Of a DNA stretch of 64,000 bases, positions 55,795-63,859 are shown piece by piece. Below the pieces are notes generated by a model. It did no database searches and was not told the origin of the DNA. It worked only from the letters and a program-made list of their open reading frames with translations. This stretch comes from Dehalobacter sp. DCA (GTDB lineage Bacteria; Bacillota; Desulfitobacteriia; Desulfitobacteriales; Syntrophobotulaceae): positions 1,612,001 through 1,676,000 of the forward strand of contig NC_018866.1 of the NCBI RefSeq assembly GCF_000305775.1. The letters run 5' to 3'. Positions within the stretch are counted from its first letter, which is position 1; each line of letters opens with the position of its first letter. A program made the translations under genes and the position numbers.

Positions 55795-56397
55795 TTATTT
55801 CAATAAGCTCCGGACTTTTTTATTGCCATTCTCCGAGCTGACTACGAGAAGAATATCTCCTTCTTCGAGCAGGAAGTCGGCTTCAGGAGAAAAATTCTCA
55901 TTGCCGTTTCTGACAACCCCTACGACTGTTGCTCCAGTTTCTTCTCTGACTTTAAGCTCTCTCAGGGAACAGCCGATTGCGGATGATTCCGGCTGGATTT
56001 TAAGTTCTTCAACGTCATTCCAGCGAGAGATATATCGGTCGGCATAGGTCGAAACTTTCTGAAGCAGCACATCGATTTGCCCGTCAATTTCCTTTCTCTG
56101 CTCCATCAGGCTTTTCAACTCGTCAATAAAAGCTTGAACCTCATTTTTTTGGTCAAAAGACTTTAAAAATTTTTCGGCCTCTATCCTGGAGTTCACAATG
56201 ATGCCAATACCCGGTTTTACTCTGACGACTCCTTCATTTTGCAGAATAGCAATTGCCCGACGGATCGTCTCCGGAGAAACATTGAATCTTCCTGCCAGGG
56301 TCGACCTTCCGTGGATTTTATCCCCTTCACGGAACTCGCCGAGAACGACGGCATGCGCGATCTCATTCGCGATTTCCTGATATTTGGCCTGCTCCAA
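55795..56397 (-). CDS. BusR-like GntR/RCK_C transcription regulator
   Basis: 200 residues. N-terminal GntR winged helix (DKIHGRSTLAGRFNVSPETI, VVRVKPGIGIIV), a coiled-coil linker near 75-115, and a C-terminal TrkA_C/RCK_C domain (GCSLRELKVREETGATVVGVVRN, ADFLLEEGDILLVV). This is the architecture of BusR, the c-di-AMP-binding repressor of osmolyte uptake in streptococci and lactococci; c-di-AMP binding here is inference. TTG start after AAAGGG. It faces glutamate 2,3-aminomutase across a 342-bp gap. Confidence 0.85.
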   Translation of the reverse strand: MEQAKYQEIANEIAHAVVLGEFREGDKIHGRSTLAGRFNVSPETIRRAIAILQNEGVVRVKPGIGIIVNSRIEAEKFLKSFDQKNEVQAFIDELKSLMEQRKEIDGQIDVLLQKVSTYADRYISRWNDVEELKIQPESSAIGCSLRELKVREETGATVVGVVRNGNENFSPEADFLLEEGDILLVVSSENGNKKVRSLLK

Positions 56398-56739
56398 GAT
56401 ATGATCCCTTTCTTTCTTTGCTGATTTCAGATACCTAGTACCATGTCAATCAATCCGTATCTTCTCATGCACGTATCAAATTTTTGCCTTTTACGTAATT
56501 CTACCCTAGGGAGTTGGGGAAGACAATCTTTTCTATAAAAAAAGACCATTTCCAGGCAATATTGGAGCAGCGCCATACCCTCAAATCTTTTCATTATTTG
56601 ACGTGATCGGACATTTTAACCCTCTTGACTCCCGACAACTTACAATGCTATGATTGGTTGGCAGTATAATTTTTAGCGTTGCTATTTTGTATGATATGGA
56701 GGTTTTTTCTGTAATTAGCATTTGAAAGGGGGGCTAAAT
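56398..56739. other. Divergent region between the BusR-like gene and eam
   Basis: 342 bp without a gene. The clearest element is the rightward promoter at 56625-56654. No BusR-type operator could be called by eye. Confidence 0.55.
56625..56654 (+). promoter_or_regulatory. Promoter of glutamate 2,3-aminomutase gene
   Basis: TTGACT (56625-56630), 18-bp spacer, TATGAT (56649-56654), about 85 bp ahead of the ATG. Confidence 0.65.
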
Positions 56740-58002
56740 ATGGCAATCGAGCTATATAGACCGCATCGTGATTATCACTATTTTTCTATTAAACGTGCCG
56801 AAGAATTAAAGCAGCGGATCGAACCCTATCTGCAAAAAGCTAATCAGATACCTGCCGGACTGAATCTGACAGATTTATATTCTGCCCAGAAGGAAAGGAT
56901 CCTCCAATACTTCGGGGCAACCCAGGAAATTTGGGATGACTGGCGTTGGCAAATGAGCCACAGGATCACGGATGTCAACACGCTGGATTCTCTTTTTCCG
57001 TTAACTGATGCTCAAAAAAATGAGATCGCAACAGTCGGCCGGATATACCGCTGGGCTGTATCACCGTATTACCTCAGTTTAATGGATTTTAGCAACCCTG
57101 AAGACCCCATCCTTCTGCAGGGAATACCCAAAATAGAAGAGCTGTTTGATAAAAGCGGAGAAGAAGATCCAATGGGAGAAGCCTTAACCTCTCCCGCTCC
57201 TTGTATCACCAGACGCTATCCGGACCGCTTGATCATTAATGTTACCAACATGTGCGGCATGTACTGCCGTCACTGCCAACGCCGGCGCAATATCGGCGAA
57301 ACAGACGGACACAAGGAAAAAGAAGACCTGAAAGCCGCGCTGAATTATATCCGTGAGAACCCAGAAATCCGGGATGTGCTGATCACAGGCGGGGATGCGT
57401 TTCTTTTAAGTGACCAGACCATCGAATGGCTGCTTGCTGAACTTCATAGTATTCCGCATGTTGAAATCAAACGCCTTGGAACCAGGGTCCCTGTAACCCT
57501 GCCAATGCGGATTACCGATGAACTTCTAGCCATACTTGCCAAATATCCGCCAATCTATATCAATACTCAATTTAATCATCCGAAAGAAGTAACCCTGGAA
57601 GCCAAAAAGGCTGCAGATAGGCTTGTTTCAGCCGGTGTTGTGCTTGGGAATCAGGCCGTACTGCTCAAAGGCATCAATACAGACCCCGATGTCATGAAGA
57701 AAATGAATCAGGAATTACTGAAAATCCGTGTCCGTCCCTACTATATCTTTCACGCCAAAAACGTCAAAGGCACCCGGCATTTTATTCCGTCCATTCAGGA
57801 AGGTCTAGCCGTGATGGAAGCGCTCAGAGGCTTCACCTCCGGTCTGGCCGTTCCAACCTATATTATCAATGCACCAAAAGGAGGCGGCAAAACCCCGCTT
57901 CTCCCCCAATATCTTCTTTCCCTCGATGAACACCGGGCTGTTTTGAAGACGTGGGAAGGGAAAATTGTTTATTATGAGAATCATTACGCTGATGAAGGCT
58001 AA
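56740..58002 (+). CDS. eam: Glutamate 2,3-aminomutase (radical SAM, KamA family)
   Basis: 420 residues. SAM cluster CGMYCRHCQRR (about 160), LITGGDAFLLSD, PLP lysine near the end in GGGKTPLLP. In lysine 2,3-aminomutase two Asp contact the substrate amine; here the matching spots read HAKNVKGT and IINAPKGGGK, i.e. Lys and Asn, the pair reported for glutamate 2,3-aminomutase. So it likely makes beta-glutamate, a compatible solute, from glutamate. ATG 56740 after AAAGGGGGG. No acetyltransferase (ablB) is present. Confidence 0.88.
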   Translation: MAIELYRPHRDYHYFSIKRAEELKQRIEPYLQKANQIPAGLNLTDLYSAQKERILQYFGATQEIWDDWRWQMSHRITDVNTLDSLFPLTDAQKNEIATVGRIYRWAVSPYYLSLMDFSNPEDPILLQGIPKIEELFDKSGEEDPMGEALTSPAPCITRRYPDRLIINVTNMCGMYCRHCQRRRNIGETDGHKEKEDLKAALNYIRENPEIRDVLITGGDAFLLSDQTIEWLLAELHSIPHVEIKRLGTRVPVTLPMRITDELLAILAKYPPIYINTQFNHPKEVTLEAKKAADRLVSAGVVLGNQAVLLKGINTDPDVMKKMNQELLKIRVRPYYIFHAKNVKGTRHFIPSIQEGLAVMEALRGFTSGLAVPTYIINAPKGGGKTPLLPQYLLSLDEHRAVLKTWEGKIVYYENHYADEG

Positions 58003-58055
58003 GTTTGATTGCATGCCTTAGTCATATAGAAGTCAGTAAAATCACTCTCTCAAGT

Positions 58056-58095
58056 AAAATCCCGTTAACCGCATTTACCAGGTTAACGGGATTTT
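58056..58095. terminator. Bidirectional terminator overlapping the yhcC-like stop
   Basis: AAAATCCCGTTAACC (58056-58070) and its exact complement (58081-58095) around GCATTTACCA. The right arm codes the last residues AKIPLTW of the minus-strand gene. Confidence 0.85.
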
Positions 58096-59007
58096 GGCGT
58101 TATAATGAATTCCTTGAAAGCTTCCTCTTCGTTCCATCTCTTGGTCGATGCCGTTTAAGACCTCCCATTTACGTCGGGTCCACATTGGGGCAATGACATC
58201 ATTGAGAGGTCCGTCGCCCATAAGTCTGTGGATGATCATATTGGGAGGAAGAATCTCCAGGATATTGGCTACGAGATCTATATATTGTTCCATTGAAAGC
58301 AGTTGAAGACTCCCCTGGCTGTAGAGATCCGCAAGCGGAGTCCCTCTTAAAATATGAAGCGAATGAATCTTTATACCCTGTATCGGGATTTGACTGATCA
58401 CCTGTGCTGTCCTGAACATTTCCTCCCGGGTTTCACAGGGAAGCCCCATGATGATATGGGTACAGACCTGGATATTCCTTTGTCTGAGCTTATTCACACC
58501 CTCCAGGAAACAGTCAAAATCATGTCCCCTGTTCAGCCAGTCCAGTGTTTTGTTATGAACAGACTGCACACCCAGTTCTACCCATAGATAGGTCTGTTTA
58601 TTCAGGTCTTCCAGAACATCAAGGATCGCTTCGTTCAGACAGTCCGGTCTGGTCGAAACGGATATGCCGACGACATCTTCCAGCGCTAACGCTTCCTGGT
58701 ACAAATTTTCCAGATAATCTTCAGGACCATACGTCGCAGAAAACGATTGAAAATAAGCAATATATTTCGCTTTTGGCCATTTTTTCAAAGTCCTCTCCCG
58801 AACCTGGTTAAACTGTTCGCGAATGGACAGCCCTCTTTGCCCTGCAAAATCTCCGGAACCTTTTTCACTGCAAAATATACAGCCTCCATCACTTATCGTC
58901 CCATCCCGGTTCGGGCAGCTGAGACCTGCATCCAAAGATACTTTGATGACTTTTTCACCAAAAAATCCGCGGAAATGTTCATTTAATGTATAATAGCGTT
59001 TGTTCAT
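58075..59007 (-). CDS. Radical SAM protein of the YhcC/TIGR01212 type
   Basis: 310 residues. The cluster site has the family's stretched form, SCPNRDGTISDGGCIFC. WVELGVQSVHNKTLDWLNRGHD and HIIMGLPCETREEM also match. Function of the family is not established; a tRNA role has been proposed for relatives. I start at ATG 59007, after CGGGGTTG; 61 further codons upstream are in frame but do not look like the family. Confidence 0.85.
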   Translation of the reverse strand: MNKRYYTLNEHFRGFFGEKVIKVSLDAGLSCPNRDGTISDGGCIFCSEKGSGDFAGQRGLSIREQFNQVRERTLKKWPKAKYIAYFQSFSATYGPEDYLENLYQEALALEDVVGISVSTRPDCLNEAILDVLEDLNKQTYLWVELGVQSVHNKTLDWLNRGHDFDCFLEGVNKLRQRNIQVCTHIIMGLPCETREEMFRTAQVISQIPIQGIKIHSLHILRGTPLADLYSQGSLQLLSMEQYIDLVANILEILPPNMIIHRLMGDGPLNDVIAPMWTRRKWEVLNGIDQEMERRGSFQGIHYNAKIPLTW

Positions 59008-59344
59008 GTTCAACCCCGGTTTCAACGTGCAATATCGTATCTCTTTTGCTAGGTCATGTGTTAAATAAGTCTCTGCATCATAGACTTGTCTTGTGTCATA
59101 GATACTTCTTTGTCTTTTCCTGTATCCTATTATAGCTTTAGTTGGTCTGAAACAAAACAACAATGGCGAAGAAACCTGTAATTTCTCCATATAAAGCCAG
59201 AAACCGGAATCAAATGTATTTCCAGCCTAGCGGTGGCATACATCTGGATTCCGGTCTCATTATCTTCATAAGATTACATCTGCATATCATACTTTACTGC
59301 ATATCATACTTTAGGTCTGCACTTATACCGCAATCTTGTTGCTT
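59008..59344. other. Intergenic region between yhcC-like gene and amtB
   Basis: 337 bp, no gene. It has a leftward TATAAT near 59131, an imperfect inverted repeat ACCGGAATC / GGATTCCGGT (about 59202-59253), and a 17-bp tandem repeat TGCATATCATACTTTAC at 59281-59297 and 59298-59314 (last base differs). Confidence 0.6.
59281..59314. repeat. 17-bp tandem repeat
   Basis: Two adjacent copies of TGCATATCATACTTTA plus one variable base, directly after the amtB stop on the minus strand. Confidence 0.85.
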
Positions 59345-60607
59345 CTATAAATTATAGATCGAATTTGCTGTTAATCCTTCAAAATCGGGATAAGCACTTT
59401 CTCCGTGTTGGGTTGTATCAAGACCGCTGACCTGTTCAGCGTCTGTAGCTGTGAGCGGAGTGATTGCTCCGATGACTTTCAGTAGGATAAACGTTACCAG
59501 ACCTGCGTATATATACGTTGCCAGTACTGCGATGAGCTGTATGCCGACTTGATGGAACTCACCAGAGTAGAATAGGCCGTCTTTACCGAGAGGGTTAACT
59601 GCGGTTGTGCAGAAGATGCCTGTCGCCAGAGCTCCCCAGGTTCCGCCGATTCCGTGGATGCCAAAGGCATCCAGCGCGTCGTCATAACCAAGCTTATCTT
59701 TAAGGATTGCAACTGCAAAGTAGCATAATCCGCCGGCTACAAGGCCAATTACCATTGCGGAGGCATTTGTTACATAGGCACAAGCAGGTGTTATGGCTAC
59801 CAGTCCGGCAACAGCTCCGGAAATTGCACCCAGGACAGTGGGCTTTCCACGGTGCAGTTTTTCTGCAACGACCCAGCCCAAAAGCCCTAAGGCAGCTGCA
59901 ATAAATGTGGTCACAAAAGCGATTACTGCAATTCCGTCAGCCGCCAGTTCACTGCCTGCATTAAAGCCAAACCAGCCAAACCATAGCAGGGTTCCGCCCA
60001 GAATCACGTAAGGAATATTATGCGGAATAGTCGGATCTGTAGACTTATTGATGCGTTTTCCGATCACAAGTGCTGCGATCAGACCGGAGAAACCTGAACT
60101 GATATGAACGACAGTACCGCCGGCAAAATCAAGTGCACCTAAATTTCCAAGCCAGCCGCCCCCCCATACCCAGTGCGCGATCGGAACGTACACCAGTAAA
60201 CTCCAGAAACTCATCAACAAAACAAATGCGGGAAAACGCAAGCGTTCGGCTGTTGCCCCAGTCATCAAGGCCGGTGTCAGGATCGCGAACATCATCTGAA
60301 AAACCATAAAAAGCAGATGCGGAATCGTAGCGCCTTCAGTTCGCGGCTCCAGCCCTACGCCATTCAACATCAGATGGTCGAGCCCGCCAATGACTGAACC
60401 GATATCCGGTCCAAAAGCAAGCGAATAACCTAAAACTACCCAGATAAGTGTTACAACACCCATTGCTATAATACTTTGCATCATCATGGATAAAACATGA
60501 CGTTTTTTAACCAGTCCTCCGTAAAAAAAGGCCAGACCGGGTGTCATTAACATAACAAGTGCGGTGGAAATAATCATAAACCCAATATCCCCAGTTGTGT
60601 AATTCAT
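59345..60607 (-). CDS. amtB: Ammonium transporter AmtB
   Basis: 420 residues with about eleven membrane helices. The pore twin histidines appear in VPIAHWVWGGGWLG (about 146) and DAFGIHGIGGTWGALATG (about 318); LMTPGLAFFYGGLVKK near the start is the family signature. No glnK/PII gene is beside it, which is unusual. Start after AAGGAGGAG. Leader holds a terminator and a clear promoter. It supplies ammonium to GdhA and the glutamine/GltBD route. Confidence 0.96.
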   Translation of the reverse strand: MNYTTGDIGFMIISTALVMLMTPGLAFFYGGLVKKRHVLSMMMQSIIAMGVVTLIWVVLGYSLAFGPDIGSVIGGLDHLMLNGVGLEPRTEGATIPHLLFMVFQMMFAILTPALMTGATAERLRFPAFVLLMSFWSLLVYVPIAHWVWGGGWLGNLGALDFAGGTVVHISSGFSGLIAALVIGKRINKSTDPTIPHNIPYVILGGTLLWFGWFGFNAGSELAADGIAVIAFVTTFIAAALGLLGWVVAEKLHRGKPTVLGAISGAVAGLVAITPACAYVTNASAMVIGLVAGGLCYFAVAILKDKLGYDDALDAFGIHGIGGTWGALATGIFCTTAVNPLGKDGLFYSGEFHQVGIQLIAVLATYIYAGLVTFILLKVIGAITPLTATDAEQVSGLDTTQHGESAYPDFEGLTANSIYNL

Positions 60608-60693
60608 TTTCTTCTCCTCCTTAGTTTCTTGATGTTTCTTAGGTTTTATAGATAGTCTGATACAAGTCTTTAGCCACGCGCCGATTGACTAAT

Positions 60694-60731
60694 AAAAAAA
60701 GCCTCAAAAAAGTATTGCACTTTTTTGAGGC
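60694..60731 (-). terminator. Terminator hairpin in the amtB leader (attenuator candidate)
   Basis: Leftward stem GCCTCAAAAAAGT / ACTTTTTTGAGGC (60731-60719 with 60713-60701), loop GCAAT, then seven T. It lies between the amtB promoter and gene, about 37 bases after the start of transcription. Confidence 0.88.
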
Positions 60732-60774
60732 CCCGTTGCCTGATTGACTTGCGTATAACAAACGATCTATCTGT

Positions 60775-60803
60775 ACTATATTACCCGGTAAACAATCTGT
60801 AAA
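60775..60803 (-). promoter_or_regulatory. Promoter of amtB
   Basis: TTTACA (60803-60798), 17-bp spacer, TATAGT (60780-60775). The -35 box ends 17 bp from the edge of the neighbouring insertion sequence. Confidence 0.8.
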
Positions 60804-60819
60804 GAGGTTTTTCGTTTAA

Positions 60820-62851
60820 AGGGGCTGTATCACAACTTAGCCCCAAGCGAAAGACGTCAATTTAAAAAAATGGCGTCTTTTCTTTTTGGGGTAGTGCAGA
60901 CTCGCACAGTCCACCGCTCCCCCGTTCTCGCAGCTAAAAACAGAAACCCTCGCTAACATGCCAAAACCCCGCTGTTTACTGCAAGTTAACCGTTGGCATG
61001 TTTTAACGCTGCGGATTTCTGTTTTTTAACGCTGCTGCCACTAACGTCCGCTTGTGAATCTGTGCAAGTCTGCAATATTTGAAGAAATCAGCAGATATAG
61101 GGAGATATTTTGACGTGAATGTGGTATAATGTCTATGGATATAAATATTGCCATATTTGGAGGTATTTGAATGTCTAAGAAAGGGCAGAAAGTACATACC
61201 AAGAAAGTATTTAAACCTTATGTGCAGGAACAACAAACACTGCCGTTAAGCATCGACAGCCTGATTCCTCAAAACCATGTCGTCCGAGTTGTGAATCGTG
61301 CTATCGATCGCATGAATCTCGAACCCTTGTTTGCCAAATATCCTGGAGGCGGCCGTTCCAGCTTTCACCCTGTCATGATGACCAAGTTATTGGTTTATGC
61401 GTATACGGACAGGGTTTTTTCATGCCGCCGGATAGCAAAAGCGGCCCGTGAAAATATTATGTATATGTGGCTGTGCGGCGGCAATCAGCCGGATTTCATG
61501 TCAGTTAACCGCTTCCGGAGTGAACGGATGAAAGAGGTTATTCTAGAAGTATTTGCTGAAGTTATTGAACTCTTAGTCAAAGAAAAATACATCAAGCTGG
61601 AAAATTATTTTTTAGACGGGACAAAAATTGAGGCCAATGCCAATAAATACAGTTGGGTATGGGGCAAATCCACGAAGCGCTATAAAGAAGCGTTAAGGGA
61701 GAAATGCCGGGAATTATTTAAAGAAATCGATCAGATCAATGAAGAAGAAAATGCGGAATACGGCGACAGTGATTTAGAAGAGCTAGGCAATGGCAAGCCC
61801 ATTGACTCAGAGGCTATTGAAGAAGCCGTAAGGAAAATTGACGAGAGACTGGCTAAGAAATCGGAAGAAGAGACAGTAGATGCTGAAACCAAAAAGTTAA
61901 AGAAAACAAGAAACACCCTTACGAAAGATTATCTGCCAAGAATGCAGAAATATGAACAGCAAGAACTGATCCTGGAAGAAAGAAACAGTTACTCCAAGAC
62001 AGATCACGATGCCACCTTTATGCGAATGAAAGAAGACCATATGAAAAACGGTCAGTTAAAGCCAGGTTACAATGTCCAGATCGGGACGGAGAACCAGTTT
62101 GTGGTCGGTTACAGTGTTCATCAGAGACCGGGCGATACCAGCTGTATGAAGGATCACCTGGAAGAATTAAAAACGCTCCTGCATGGGGAATTACCAAAGA
62201 ATATTATTGCCGATGCCGGCTATGGCAGCGAAGAAAATTACGACTATCTGCAGGAGAAAAAGCTTGTGTCTTATGTCAAATATAATACCTTCCACAAAGA
62301 AGCCAGTAAGAAATGGAAAGAAGACATAACGAAACCACAGAACTTCACCTATGACCATGAAAATGATGAATATATCTGCGGTTATGGGAGAACACTCATT
62401 TTCTTATACGAGCGGCACCAAAAAAGTGACAATGGCTATAGGAGTTTGATCCGAATCTATGAATGCCTGAATTGTTCCGGGTGTCCTCATCGGAACCAGT
62501 GCGTGAAGTCATCCGATCCATACGCTAACAGAAGAATATATGTCAATCGCAAACTGAATGCCTATAAAGAACAGGCCCGCAGGAATTTGTGTTCAGAAGA
62601 AGGTTTGCGCATGAGGAGCTTGAGGCCGGTCGAGGTTGAAAGCGTCTTTGGAGACATTAAAGGGAATCACGGTATGCGAAGATTCCTGTTAAAAGGGCTA
62701 GAAAAGGTTAAAATTGAGTGGGGATTACATTGCATCGCTCATAATATGAGAAAAATGGCGTTGATCACTGGATAGGAAACTAAATTTTAAAAAAATTCAC
62801 CATAAAAAGTGAGGGGGCGCAACCGAAACCTAAAGTTTCGTTACGCCCCCT
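60820..62851 (+). mobile_element. Complete IS1182-family insertion sequence, about 2032 bp
   Basis: Imperfect ends: AGGGGCTGTATCACAACTTAG at the left and, read inward, AGGGGGCGTAACGAAACTTTAG at the right. TTAA flanks both sides (60816-60819 and 62852-62855), a 4-bp palindromic target typical of this family. A hairpin near 60841-60891 (CCCCAA..GAAAGACG / CGTCTTTT..TTGGGG) lies ahead of the transposase. Confidence 0.88.
61171..62775 (+). CDS. IS1182-family transposase
   Basis: 534 residues. DDE core: ENYFLDGTKIEANANK (first Asp, about 152), IIADAGYGSEENY (second Asp, about 350), and the C-terminal Glu in RPVEVESVFGDIKGNHG (about 490). The N-terminal half has the helical DNA-binding DUF772-like region (SRIAKAARENIMYMWLCGG region) and a charged coiled coil in the middle. 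Extended -10 TGGTATAAT at 61122-61130; start after GGAGG. Full length. Confidence 0.94.
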   Translation: MSKKGQKVHTKKVFKPYVQEQQTLPLSIDSLIPQNHVVRVVNRAIDRMNLEPLFAKYPGGGRSSFHPVMMTKLLVYAYTDRVFSCRRIAKAARENIMYMWLCGGNQPDFMSVNRFRSERMKEVILEVFAEVIELLVKEKYIKLENYFLDGTKIEANANKYSWVWGKSTKRYKEALREKCRELFKEIDQINEEENAEYGDSDLEELGNGKPIDSEAIEEAVRKIDERLAKKSEEETVDAETKKLKKTRNTLTKDYLPRMQKYEQQELILEERNSYSKTDHDATFMRMKEDHMKNGQLKPGYNVQIGTENQFVVGYSVHQRPGDTSCMKDHLEELKTLLHGELPKNIIADAGYGSEENYDYLQEKKLVSYVKYNTFHKEASKKWKEDITKPQNFTYDHENDEYICGYGRTLIFLYERHQKSDNGYRSLIRIYECLNCSGCPHRNQCVKSSDPYANRRIYVNRKLNAYKEQARRNLCSEEGLRMRSLRPVEVESVFGDIKGNHGMRRFLLKGLEKVKIEWGLHCIAHNMRKMALITG

Positions 62852-62893
62852 TTAATATTACGCATATCCGGTTAATCCTAAACCTGTCATTGG

Positions 62894-63847
62894 TCATAAG
62901 AGTCCAACTCCCCAAATTTCTTGACCGCATCGGCATTTCCCTTCTGTGGTTTTAACGGTGACCTGCATGTCTCTGGTAATAACCTCCTGACCGCATTGCG
63001 GACAATAGGTTGTGTTGCCTCCTGCCATATTTCCAAGGCACACATACGGTAGGCAATCTTTGGCCAACCCCCATAGTTTCTTCAGCTTCTTTTCATCTGT
63101 TGCCGGTATTTTGCTTTTATGCATTGGATGATATTTGCTCAAATGCCACGCCAGCGGAGTATTTAAGCCGGACAGCCATTTGGCCAGCGCCTCAATTTCC
63201 TGCGGACTGTCATTCAAGTTCGGGATAACAAGCGTTGTGATCTCGGTATGAACGTTTGACACCAGCGTTTCAACTGTTTTTAACACCCACTCCAGTTTCC
63301 CTCCGGTGTATTTCTCGTAGAATTCCGGGGTAAACCCTTTGATATCAATATTGACCGCATCGATGTAAGGGATTAGATATTCGAGGTATTTCTGTTCGAT
63401 GATCCCATTGGATACCAGAACGACCTTTCCTCCCCGTTCTTTGACCAGCGGAGCTGTCTCCATGATCATTTCGTACCAGACCAGAGGCTCCGTATACGTA
63501 AAGCAAATCCCGACGGACTGGTCTTCCCCGGCCATTTCCGTCAGCTGCTTCGGGGAAATTCGGCGGCCCTGCTCATATTTCTGGGAGATCTCATGGTTCT
63601 GGCAGAAGAAGCAGTGCAGGTTGCAGCCATAGCCGCCGACAGAGAATATCCAGCTTCCCGGATAGAAATGATAAAGCGGTTTCTTCTCCACAGGATCAAG
63701 ATGAAACGCAGCGACTTCAGCAAAAGTCAGCGGTATGATTTCACCGTTCCGACACCCTCTGACCTTACAGAATCCGGACTGGCCTTCTTTGAGTTTACAG
63801 TGATGCGGACATAGCGGACATTCAGAAAATCCTGTCATATGCTTCAT
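62894..63847 (-). CDS. AmmeMemoRadiSam system radical SAM enzyme
   Basis: 317 residues. N-terminal CPLCPHHCKLKEGQSGFC, the SAM cluster CNLHCFFCQNHEIS (about 78), and a C-terminal Cys-rich part (CPQCGQEV, CRCGQE). It belongs to the conserved but uncharacterised set AMMECR1 / MEMO1 / radical SAM. The pyruvate formate-lyase activating enzyme-like fold suggests glycyl radical or other radical chemistry, not shown. An AMMECR1 gene follows upstream on the same strand, confirming the system. Confidence 0.92.
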   Translation of the reverse strand: MKHMTGFSECPLCPHHCKLKEGQSGFCKVRGCRNGEIIPLTFAEVAAFHLDPVEKKPLYHFYPGSWIFSVGGYGCNLHCFFCQNHEISQKYEQGRRISPKQLTEMAGEDQSVGICFTYTEPLVWYEMIMETAPLVKERGGKVVLVSNGIIEQKYLEYLIPYIDAVNIDIKGFTPEFYEKYTGGKLEWVLKTVETLVSNVHTEITTLVIPNLNDSPQEIEALAKWLSGLNTPLAWHLSKYHPMHKSKIPATDEKKLKKLWGLAKDCLPYVCLGNMAGGNTTYCPQCGQEVITRDMQVTVKTTEGKCRCGQEIWGVGLL

Positions 63848-63859
63848 CCCTCTTTCCTG

